A stretch of DNA of 64,000 nt from Pseudopelobacter sp964542535 (GTDB lineage: Bacteria > Desulfobacterota > Desulfuromonadia > Geobacterales > Pseudopelobacteraceae). Where the stretch lies: NCBI GenBank assembly GCA_964542535.1, contig CAZIUE010000001.1, forward strand, positions 1 to 64,000. Reading direction: 5' to 3'. Below, piece by piece: positions 24,863-40,250 of this stretch (its first letter is position 1; every line of letters starts with the position of its first letter). The notes beneath the pieces are model-generated. The model did not search any database and was not told the origin of the DNA. It saw only the letters and a program-made list of their open reading frames with translations. Both the position numbers and the translations under genes were made by a program.

Positions 24863-24888
24863 CTGAACGAATGATGTAAATCTCCCCT

Positions 24889-24974
24889 GGAGGGGTTCCC
24901 GAGTGGCCAAAGGGAACAGACTGTAAATCTGTCGTCGTACGACTTCGGAGGTTCGAATCCTCCCCCCTCCACCA
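24889..24974 (+). tRNA. tRNA-Tyr (anticodon GTA)
   Basis: 86-base class II tRNA with long variable arm (cgtcgtacgacttcg region), acceptor ggagggg/cccctcc, anticodon GTA, encoded CCA. Confidence 0.97.
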
Positions 24975-25080
24975 CATATTTCACCGAAGATCATGCGGAT
25001 GTCGGCAGAGCCCAGGAGACGAGAGTCGCACACTGGTAATGCAGGTCTGGGTGATCTTCAGATGCCTTCGTCTGGATTAC

Positions 25081-25157
25081 GCGGGAGTAGCTCAGTTGGC
25101 TAGAGCATCAGCCTTCCAAGCTGAGGGTCGCGGGTTCGAGCCCCGTTTCCCGCTCCA
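25081..25157 (+). tRNA. tRNA-Gly (anticodon TCC)
   Basis: 77-base cloverleaf, acceptor gcgggag with ttcccgc (one G-T pair), anticodon TCC, encoded CCA. The 106-base gap before it, after tRNA-Tyr, contains no gene. Confidence 0.97.
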
Positions 25158-25164
25158 GAATAAA

Positions 25165-25240
<76 letters not shown>

Positions 25241-25320
25241 TTTCACTTCTGTAACGCCACTAAACCTGGTCACACGTACATCATAACTTCTGACAAAGAC
25301 TTCAAGGAGGGCCTGCTATC

Positions 25321-26511
25321 ATGGCGAAGGCTAAATTTGAGCGCACCAAACCGCATGTAAACATTGGCACGATTGGTCACGTTGACCACGGCAAGACCAC
25401 GTTGACTGCCGCCATCACCAAGGTTCTGGCAGGCAAGGGTCAGGCAGAATTCAAGGCTTTCGACCAGATCGACAACGCGCCCGAAGAGCGCGAGCGCGGC
25501 ATCACCATTGCTACGGCCCACGTTGAATATGAGACCGACAAGCGTCACTATGCCCATGTTGACTGCCCGGGCCATGCCGACTACGTCAAGAACATGATTA
25601 CCGGCGCCGCCCAGATGGACGGAGCCATTCTGGTCGTATCCGCCGCTGACGGCCCCATGCCCCAGACTCGCGAGCACATCCTGCTTGCCCGCCAGGTCGG
25701 CGTTCCCTACATCGTCGTGTTTCTGAACAAGGCCGACATGGTGGACGATGCCGAACTTCTGGAACTTGTGGAGCTGGAGATCCGCGAGCTGCTCTCTTCC
25801 TACGACTTCCCGGGTGACGATATTCCCATTATCAAGGGGTCCGCACTCAAGGCTCTGGAAGGTGAAAAGAGCGAGCTGGGCGAGGACTCGATCATTCAGC
25901 TGATGGATGCGGTTGACAGCTATATTCCCGATCCGGAGCGCGCCATTGACAAGCCCTTCCTGATGCCGGTTGAAGACGTGTTCTCCATCTCCGGCCGTGG
26001 TACCGTTGCCACCGGTCGCGTGGAGCGCGGCATCATCAAGGTTGGCGAAGAAGTTGAGATCGTTGGCATCAAGGCTACATCTAAGACGACTGTCACTGGC
26101 GTTGAGATGTTCCGCAAGCTGCTGGACGAGGGTCGTGCCGGTGACAATATCGGCGCTCTGTTGCGTGGCATCAAGCGCGAAGAGATCGAGCGCGGCCAGG
26201 TTCTGGCCAAGCCCGGCTCTATCACGCCGCACACCAAGTTCAAGGCCGAAGCCTACATCCTGACCAAGGAAGAGGGTGGCCGTCATACGCCATTCTTCAA
26301 CGGCTATCGTCCGCAGTTCTACTTCCGCACCACGGACGTTACCGGTATTGTTGATTTGCCCGCCGGCACCGAAATGGTCATGCCGGGCGACAACGTGGCT
26401 GTAACCGTCAACCTGATCACCCCGATTGCCATGGACGAAGGCCTGCGTTTTGCCATCCGTGAAGGTGGCCGCACTGTTGGCGCCGGCGTCGTCAGCTCGA
26501 TTATTGAATAG
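25321..26511 (+). CDS. tuf: Elongation factor Tu, copy 1
   Basis: 396 residues; GTPase that brings aminoacyl-tRNA to the ribosome. G1 GHVDHGKT near residue 19, G3 DCPGHADY, G4 NKAD, and the three-domain length is normal. AAGGAGG precedes ATG 25321. The coding sequence is, as far as I can read it, identical to copy 2 at 42360 except for one synonymous base (26475) and the stop codon (TAG here, TAA there), while flanks differ. This copy belongs to the tRNA operon. Confidence 0.98.
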   Translation: MAKAKFERTKPHVNIGTIGHVDHGKTTLTAAITKVLAGKGQAEFKAFDQIDNAPEERERGITIATAHVEYETDKRHYAHVDCPGHADYVKNMITGAAQMDGAILVVSAADGPMPQTREHILLARQVGVPYIVVFLNKADMVDDAELLELVELEIRELLSSYDFPGDDIPIIKGSALKALEGEKSELGEDSIIQLMDAVDSYIPDPERAIDKPFLMPVEDVFSISGRGTVATGRVERGIIKVGEEVEIVGIKATSKTTVTGVEMFRKLLDEGRAGDNIGALLRGIKREEIERGQVLAKPGSITPHTKFKAEAYILTKEEGGRHTPFFNGYRPQFYFRTTDVTGIVDLPAGTEMVMPGDNVAVTVNLITPIAMDEGLRFAIREGGRTVGAGVVSSIIE

Positions 26512-26520
26512 TTCTGTTCT

Positions 26521-26553
26521 GCCGCGCGGTGAACGCTCCGTTCACCGCGCGGC
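26521..26553 (+). terminator. Strong hairpin between tuf and rpmG
   Basis: Perfect 14-bp GC-rich stem (26521-26534 with 26540-26553), 5-base loop, followed by gtctt and no real T run. It may act as a partial terminator or RNase processing site lowering expression of rpmG and later genes. Confidence 0.6.
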
Positions 26554-26573
26554 GTCTTAAAAGGACCGCGTAC

Positions 26574-26723
26574 ATGAGAGACATAATCACCCTCGGCTGC
26601 ACCGTATGCAAGCAGAGGAACTATACAACCACTAAAAACAAGAAGACTACGCCCGCTAAACTGGAATTCAGCAAGTATTGCCGATTCTGCCGGAAGCACA
26701 CTCCTCACAAGGAAACAAAGTAG
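26574..26723 (+). CDS. rpmG: 50S ribosomal protein L33 (zinc-binding form)
   Basis: 49 residues. Two CxxC pairs (CTVC and CRFC) mark the zinc-ribbon form of L33. ATG 26574 gives the usual start MRDIITLGC; a longer in-frame version would cover the hairpin. Sits in the classic tuf-rpmG-trnW-secE order. Confidence 0.95.
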   Translation: MRDIITLGCTVCKQRNYTTTKNKKTTPAKLEFSKYCRFCRKHTPHKETK

Positions 26724-26748
26724 TTCAGCAGACGGTATCAGAGCATGC

Positions 26749-26825
26749 AGGCCAGTAGCTCTAACGGCTAGAGCACCGGTCTCCAAAACCGGGTGTTGGG
26801 GGTTCGAATCCCTCCTGGCCTGCCA
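26749..26825 (+). tRNA. tRNA-Trp (anticodon CCA)
   Basis: 77-base cloverleaf, acceptor aggccag/ctggcct, anticodon CCA within ctccaaa, encoded 3' CCA. Lies between rpmG and secE as in many bacteria. Confidence 0.97.
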
Positions 26826-26909
26826 TTTTTGATACTGCCATCAGTTCCCCCGTTCATACGCCTCTACAACTGAATGTGTGTTTGCTGAACCTGACCTCGG
26901 GAGATACTA

Positions 26910-27092
26910 GTGCAGAAACTCAAGACCTTTCTTGAATCGGTTAAGATTGAGCTTGCCAAGGTTACTTGGCCGACACGCAAGGAGACCGTTGCCACTGCTG
27001 GTGTAGTGGTCGTTATTATTCTCCTGATTTCACTCTATCTGGGTGTATGTGATGTCGTTCTGGCCAAACTGATGCGTTTGATACTGGGGTAA
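26910..27092 (+). CDS. secE: Preprotein translocase subunit SecE
   Basis: 60 residues with one membrane helix (~30-50) and the conserved amphipathic segment KIELAKVTWPTRKE. Holds SecY in the translocon. Start GTG 26910 after CGGGAGA. 13 bases before nusG. Confidence 0.95.
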   Translation: MQKLKTFLESVKIELAKVTWPTRKETVATAGVVVVIILLISLYLGVCDVVLAKLMRLILG

Positions 27093-27105
27093 AGGAATTA
27101 TAGTC

Positions 27106-27633
27106 ATGACCAAAAAGTGGTACGGTGTTCACACTTATTCCGGTTTCGAAAACAAAGTCAGGCTCAATCTGCGTGAACGAATCAAGAATGAAGGGATGGA
27201 GGATCTTTTTGACGAAATCCTGATTCCGTCGGAAACGGTGGTTGAACTGAAAAAAGGGGAAAAGCGTACCTCATCCCGTAAATTCTTTCCCGGATACATC
27301 CTGGTCAAGATGGAACTGAACGATGAGACCTGGCATATTGTCAAGGAAACCGCAAAAGTCACCGGGTTCGTGGGTGGCAACACCCCTTTTCCGATTTCCG
27401 ACGATGAGGTGAACAAGATTACGCGCCGCATGGAAGAGGGTGCCGAGAAACCGCGACCGAAAGTTCTGTTTGAAGTCGGGGAAACCGTGCGCGTGATCGA
27501 TGGCCCCTTTCTCAATTTTTCCGGAATCGTCGAGGATGTAAAACCTGACAAGGGGAAACTCCGGGTAACGGTGAGCATCTTCGGCAGGGCGACACCGGTT
27601 GAGCTTGAGTTCATGCAGGTCGAGAAAAACTAG
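27106..27633 (+). CDS. nusG: Transcription elongation/antitermination factor NusG
   Basis: 175 residues. NGN domain (KKWYGVHTYSGFENKVRLNL, later RKFFPGYILVKME) and C-terminal KOW domain (VGETVRVIDGPFLNFSGIVE). Binds the RNA polymerase clamp and couples to Rho or the ribosome. Standard place between secE and rplK. Confidence 0.98.
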   Translation: MTKKWYGVHTYSGFENKVRLNLRERIKNEGMEDLFDEILIPSETVVELKKGEKRTSSRKFFPGYILVKMELNDETWHIVKETAKVTGFVGGNTPFPISDDEVNKITRRMEEGAEKPRPKVLFEVGETVRVIDGPFLNFSGIVEDVKPDKGKLRVTVSIFGRATPVELEFMQVEKN

Positions 27634-27683
27634 TTACTTAGTGCAGTTCAGATACAAGCATTCGCATATAAAGGAGTACCATA

Positions 27684-28106
27684 ATGGCTAAAAAGATCAC
27701 AGGATACATCAAGCTGCAGGTTCCTGCCGGCAAGGCCAACCCGGCTCCCCCCATCGGTCCCGCCTTGGGGCAGCACGGCGTAAATATCATGGAGTTCTGT
27801 AAAGCATTCAATGCCAAGACCCAGGCAGACGAAGGTACCATTACTCCTGTTGTGATCACGGTGTATGCCGACCGTTCCTTTACTTTTATTACCAAGACTC
27901 CTCCTGTACCGGTCCTGATTAAAAAGGCCGCGGGAATCGCCAGCGGTTCCGCGGTTCCGAACAAGACCAAAGTCGGAAAACTCACCAAGGCTCAGGTGGA
28001 AGAGATCGCAAAAACGAAAATGCCGGATCTCAATGCCGCTTCGCTGGAGGCAGCCATGCGGACCGTCGAGGGCACCGCGCGCTCCATGGGCGTTGATATC
28101 GTCTAG
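27684..28106 (+). CDS. rplK: 50S ribosomal protein L11
   Basis: 140 residues. Starts KKITGYIKLQVPAGKANPAP with the Pro-rich hinge PPIGPALGQHGVN. Forms the GTPase-associated centre with 23S rRNA. AAAGGAG precedes ATG 27684. 37 bases before rplA; the two are likely translationally linked and repressed together as in other bacteria. Confidence 0.98.
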   Translation: MAKKITGYIKLQVPAGKANPAPPIGPALGQHGVNIMEFCKAFNAKTQADEGTITPVVITVYADRSFTFITKTPPVPVLIKKAAGIASGSAVPNKTKVGKLTKAQVEEIAKTKMPDLNAASLEAAMRTVEGTARSMGVDIV

Positions 28107-28143
28107 ACGATACATATTTACGATACTAAGAGAGGTTGGACCA

Positions 28144-28845
28144 ATGTCTAAGACTGCGAAGAAACATGCTGCGGCATCCGAAAAGATCGACAGAACAAAG
28201 GTCTATCCCGTTGCGGCAGCCATTGATGTTGTCAAGCAGGCGGCCTATGCCAAGTTTGATGAAACGGTTGACGTAGCGGTGCGGCTTGGGGTTGATCCTC
28301 GGCACGCCGATCAGATGGTGCGTGGCGCGGTCGTTCTTCCCAACGGTCTCGGCAAGGACGTTCGCGTTCTCGTGTTTGCCAAGGGTGAGAAGGAAAAGGA
28401 AGCCCTTGATGCCGGCGCCGACTATGTGGGAGCCGAAGATCTGGTGGCTAAGATTCAGGAAGGGTGGTTCGATTTTGATACCGCCATCGCCACTCCCGAT
28501 ATGATGGGCGTTGTGGGCAAGATCGGCAAGCTGCTCGGTCCCCGTGGCCTGATGCCGAACCCCAAGGTGGGAACCGTCACCTTTGAGGTAAACCGCGCGG
28601 TGAAGGAATCGAAGGCAGGTAAGGTTGAATTTCGTGTCGAGAAGGCCGGTATCGTTCATGCTCCGGTTGGCAAGGTCTCCTTTGATGCAGAGTCGATCAA
28701 GGGAAACCTGTTGGCTTTGGTGGAGGCCTTGGTGAAGGCCAAGCCTTCCGCCGCCAAGGGCGTTTATATCAAGAAGATCTCCCTCTCCTCCACTATGGGA
28801 CCGGGAATCAATCTTGATGTAGCTGACGTTACCGCCCAGATCTGA
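28144..28845 (+). CDS. rplA: 50S ribosomal protein L1
   Basis: 233 residues, usual length. L1 stalk protein; the family also represses the L11 operon mRNA. Motifs include VDVAVRLGVDPRHADQMVRG and GPRGLMPNPKVGTVT. Start ATG 28144 after GAGAGG. Confidence 0.98.
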   Translation: MSKTAKKHAAASEKIDRTKVYPVAAAIDVVKQAAYAKFDETVDVAVRLGVDPRHADQMVRGAVVLPNGLGKDVRVLVFAKGEKEKEALDAGADYVGAEDLVAKIQEGWFDFDTAIATPDMMGVVGKIGKLLGPRGLMPNPKVGTVTFEVNRAVKESKAGKVEFRVEKAGIVHAPVGKVSFDAESIKGNLLALVEALVKAKPSAAKGVYIKKISLSSTMGPGINLDVADVTAQI

Positions 28846-28850
28846 TTTTA

Positions 28851-28990
28851 AGTTGTGCCAAAGTTAAAGACAGCAGGTGCGCGACGAGCTTAATCCGCCA
28901 GGACGGGCCTGCCGAGACTTGGGTACCGCGAGAGTGTTTCGCGTTTCCTAGCTTTGGCCGGGGCTGTGCCCCAGATACCAAAAGAAAGGA
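28851..28990 (+). promoter_or_regulatory. L10 leader (rplJ mRNA autoregulatory element)
   Basis: The 154-base gap before rplJ has the features of the Rfam-type L10 leader: an AAAGACAGCAGG segment (28867-28878), a central aatccgcc and a closing GCCGAGACTTGG stretch, where L10(L12)4 binds and represses rplJL. Recognised by primary pattern only; I have not modelled the full fold. Confidence 0.75.
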
Positions 28991-28999
28991 GGAGAAAAC

Positions 29000-29524
29000 G
29001 TGAACAGGGATAACAAGCAGGAATTGGTTACCCAGATGCACGACCGTCTCGCCCGCGCAAAAGCCGTATTTCTGGCTGACTTCCGCGGCATGGACGTGGG
29101 ACAGGCTACCAGTCTTCGCAATGAACTGCGCGGCGCATCTGTAGAGTACAAGGTTTTCAAGAATACGCTGCTTGACCTGGCTGCCAAGGGTACCGAGTCA
29201 GAATGCATCTCGCCGTACCTTTCTGGGCCGACCGCCATCGCTATTTCGTATGATGATCCGGTCAGTGCAGCCAAGGTCTTGAGTAAGTTCGCTAAAGATC
29301 CCGCCGGCAAATTCGTGCTGAAGGCCGGCGTTCTGTCGGGAAAACTGCTGGATGTTGCGCAAATTCAGGCGTTGGCCGACCTTCCCTCGCGGGAAGTGCT
29401 CATCGCCAAGATGCTGGGCTCGATGCAGGCGCCCGTATCCAACTTCGTCGGCGTTCTCGCCGCGCTTCCAGGGTCGCTCGTGCGCGTTCTCGACGCAATC
29501 CGCGCCCAGAAGGCCGCAAATTAA
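29000..29524 (+). CDS. rplJ: 50S ribosomal protein L10
   Basis: 174 residues. Anchors L7/L12 dimers at the stalk base; N-terminal domain binds rRNA (LADFRGMDVGQATSLRNELR) and the C-terminal helix carries L12. Start GTG 29000, with AAAGGAGGAG upstream. Expected to be repressed through the leader just before it. Confidence 0.97.
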   Translation: MNRDNKQELVTQMHDRLARAKAVFLADFRGMDVGQATSLRNELRGASVEYKVFKNTLLDLAAKGTESECISPYLSGPTAIAISYDDPVSAAKVLSKFAKDPAGKFVLKAGVLSGKLLDVAQIQALADLPSREVLIAKMLGSMQAPVSNFVGVLAALPGSLVRVLDAIRAQKAAN

Positions 29525-29575
29525 TCCTCGTAGACATTACCACACACTATTCAGATTCTCTGGAGGAATACGAAC

Positions 29576-29956
29576 ATGGCTGAAATCACCAAACAGGATG
29601 TAATCGCCTTTATCGAAACGATGACCGTTCTGGATCTGGCTGAACTGGTTAAGGAACTGGAAGACAAATTCGGCGTTTCCGCTGCTGCTCCGGTTGCGGT
29701 TGCTGCTGCCGGCCCCGTTGCCGCCGCTGCTCCTGCCGAAGAAAAGACTGAATTCGACGTTATCCTCAAGGCTGCCGGCGCCAACAAGATCAATGTAATC
29801 AAGGTTGTTCGCGCTCTGACCAGCCTCGGCCTCAAGGAAGCCAAGGACCTGGTGGATGGCGCACCTGGCGCGGTCAAGACCGGCGTTTCCAAGCAGGAAG
29901 CGGAAGATGCCCAGAAACAGCTGGTAGAGGCAGGCGCTGAAGTAGAAGTTAAATAG
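29576..29956 (+). CDS. rplL: 50S ribosomal protein L7/L12
   Basis: 126 residues: N-terminal dimerisation helices, an Ala-rich hinge (~36-53, VAVAAAGPVAAAAP), and the C-terminal factor-binding domain (EKTEFDVILKAAG, NKINVIKVVRALTSLGLKEA). CTGGAGGA precedes ATG. Confidence 0.98.
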   Translation: MAEITKQDVIAFIETMTVLDLAELVKELEDKFGVSAAAPVAVAAAGPVAAAAPAEEKTEFDVILKAAGANKINVIKVVRALTSLGLKEAKDLVDGAPGAVKTGVSKQEAEDAQKQLVEAGAEVEVK

Positions 29957-29982
29957 CAGCTTGCAACGCTGCGATGTTGAGA

Positions 29983-30019
29983 GCCAAGGTCGCCAGGTGC
30001 GGCCTTGGCTTGTCCTGTT
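29983..30019 (+). terminator. rplL-rpoB attenuator hairpin
   Basis: 11-bp stem with one G-T pair (29983-29993 with 29999-30009), 5-base loop, then ttgtcctgttt. A partial terminator at this place would make more L12 than RNA polymerase mRNA, as in E. coli. A smaller hairpin gggcggttgccc follows at 30021. Confidence 0.7.
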
Positions 30020-30112
30020 TGGGCGGTTGCCCAACCCTCCTGCACTCAGTAACTCCAGCCGGTACACCCTCTTCGGCCGGATGTCGTCACGATAATCGCC
30101 AAAGGAGAAGCT

Positions 30113-34612
<4,500 letters not shown>

Positions 34613-34707
34613 ATCCCGCTGCGAGAAGGATTCGCGTACACCGCAGACCTGCGCCGTCCCCAGTCCGGCGTGACGCGCAGCTTCAGATATATACGGAGGA
34701 GAGCAAC

Positions 34708-38940
<4,233 letters not shown>

Positions 38941-38949
38941 AGGGAATAA

Positions 38950-38989
38950 CCGCGCGTCGAAGAAATGTCTCGCTTCGACGCGCGGCTTT
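38950..38989 (+). terminator. Terminator after rpoC
   Basis: Perfect 13-bp GC-rich stem (38950-38962 with 38973-38985) with a 10-base loop and only a short ctttg after it. It ends the rpoBC transcript before the rpsL promoter. Confidence 0.75.
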
Positions 38990-39050
38990 GGGCCTGAAGC
39001 GTTTCAGGCGAGCGGCCGGTACCGGAATGATCAGAGCATGGATTATTTTG

Positions 39051-39079
39051 TTGACAGCGAGCTTGTGATGCTGTATTAA
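39051..39079 (+). promoter_or_regulatory. Promoter of the str-S10-spc-alpha supercluster
   Basis: TTGACA (39051-39056), 17-base spacer, TATTAA (39074-39079), near consensus, with an A/T-rich upstream gattatttt. Transcription should start near 39086, giving a ~265-base leader before rpsL. I see no other convincing promoter before rplQ. Confidence 0.85.
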
Positions 39080-39085
39080 ACTAGT

Positions 39086-39320
39086 CTCTTTGAGATCGAG
39101 CGCCCAAGATCGATAGGTCTTGATCGTCTGAATGGAGATGCCCTTAAGGGCCCTACACCTATTCCATTCCCTTCCTTAACGCATGCCGAGTAGTTACGGC
39201 ACACGATGGCGCGATCTCGAACAATGAAGGTTCTGTGCAGCTTGCCAGTTTTTTTGCTGGGTTTTTGGTGTGGTTTGTGTGTGGCGGACAGCCGTTTTTC
39301 TGGGTGTCCGCGGTAGTGGA
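39086..39320 (+). promoter_or_regulatory. Structured rpsL leader RNA (candidate cis-regulator)
   Basis: No gene lies in this stretch. I can pair by hand: a closing helix 39092-39098 with 39212-39218, continued by 39101-39104 with 39208-39211 (2-base bulge); hairpin A 39105-39111/39116-39122 with loop GATA; hairpin B 39130-39136/39163-39169 containing gccc-TTAA-gggc (39140-39151); hairpin C 39184-39188/39197-39201. Together this is a compact four-way-junction RNA beginning within ~10 bases of the predicted transcript start. After it come T-rich tracts (39249-39255, 39262-39266) and another hairpin, gcggaca/tgtccgc (39284-39290 with 39305-39311). Regulation is inference. Confidence 0.6.
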
Positions 39321-39351
39321 CTTACTATTTTAGCTGGGAGAAGATGAGATT

Positions 39352-39723
39352 ATGCCAACGATTAATCAGCTGATTCGTATAGGCAGGGAAAACAAGCGAG
39401 ATAAGTCGACAGCGCCTGCGCTGAAGTGCTGCCCTCAGAAGCGTGGTGTTTGTACAAGGGTGTATACAACGACCCCCAAGAAGCCGAACTCGGCTCTCCG
39501 TAAGGTTGCCAGGGTCCGTCTTACCAATGGGATCGAGGTTACTTCCTATATTCCGGGTGTTGGTCATAATCTTCAGGAGCACTCGGTGGTGCTGATTCGT
39601 GGCGGCAGGGTCAAGGACCTGCCGGGTGTGCGTTATCATATAGTGCGTGGTACGCTCGACTCGGTTGGGGTTAAAGACCGTAAGCAGAGTCGATCCAAGT
39701 ACGGTGCTAAGCGGCCGAAATAA
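39352..39723 (+). CDS. rpsL: 30S ribosomal protein S12
   Basis: 123 residues. Decoding-centre protein; TTTPKKPNSALRKVARVRLT and VGHNLQEHSVVLIRGGRVKDLPG are intact, with wild-type lysines at the streptomycin positions (Lys43/44 region and the GGRVKD Lys). GGGAG lies twelve bases before ATG 39352. First gene of the supercluster. Confidence 0.98.
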   Translation: MPTINQLIRIGRENKRDKSTAPALKCCPQKRGVCTRVYTTTPKKPNSALRKVARVRLTNGIEVTSYIPGVGHNLQEHSVVLIRGGRVKDLPGVRYHIVRGTLDSVGVKDRKQSRSKYGAKRPK

Positions 39724-39753
39724 TTTTACGCTGTCTGAATTGAGGGGATAGGT

Positions 39754-40224
39754 ATGCCGAGAAGAAGAGAAGTTCCCAAGAGAAATATTCTGCCGGATCC
39801 GAAATTTCACGATAAGACGGTTGCAAAGCTTATCAATGTTTTGATGCTTGCGGGAAAGAAGAGTATCGCTGAGTCGATCCTGTACGGCGCTCTTGATGTT
39901 GTTGCTCAAAAAACAAATGACGAGGCTGTTAAGGTTCTCAAGAAGAGTCTCGATAATATAAAGCCTGCTCTTGAGGTGAAGTCCCGCAGGGTTGGCGGTT
40001 CAACCTATCAGGTGCCTATTGAGGTGCGGCCTGATCGTCGGGTATCTTTGGCGATGCGCTGGCTTATTAAATACTCGACTCTGCGGAGCGAGAAGACGAT
40101 GAAGGATAAGCTTGCCGGCGAGATTCTGGATGCTTACAACAACCGCGGAGCTGCGGTGAAGAAGCGTGAAGACGTACACAAGATGGCTGAGGCCAATCGT
40201 GCCTTTGCACACTACCGCTGGTAG
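39754..40224 (+). CDS. rpsG: 30S ribosomal protein S7
   Basis: 156 residues. Primary 16S 3'-domain assembly protein; in E. coli it represses its own operon. Conserved start PRRREVPKRNILPDPKFHDK. 30 bases after rpsL. Confidence 0.98.
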   Translation: MPRRREVPKRNILPDPKFHDKTVAKLINVLMLAGKKSIAESILYGALDVVAQKTNDEAVKVLKKSLDNIKPALEVKSRRVGGSTYQVPIEVRPDRRVSLAMRWLIKYSTLRSEKTMKDKLAGEILDAYNNRGAAVKKREDVHKMAEANRAFAHYRW

Positions 40225-40250
40225 GCTGGTTATATACTCTGGAGGATTCA

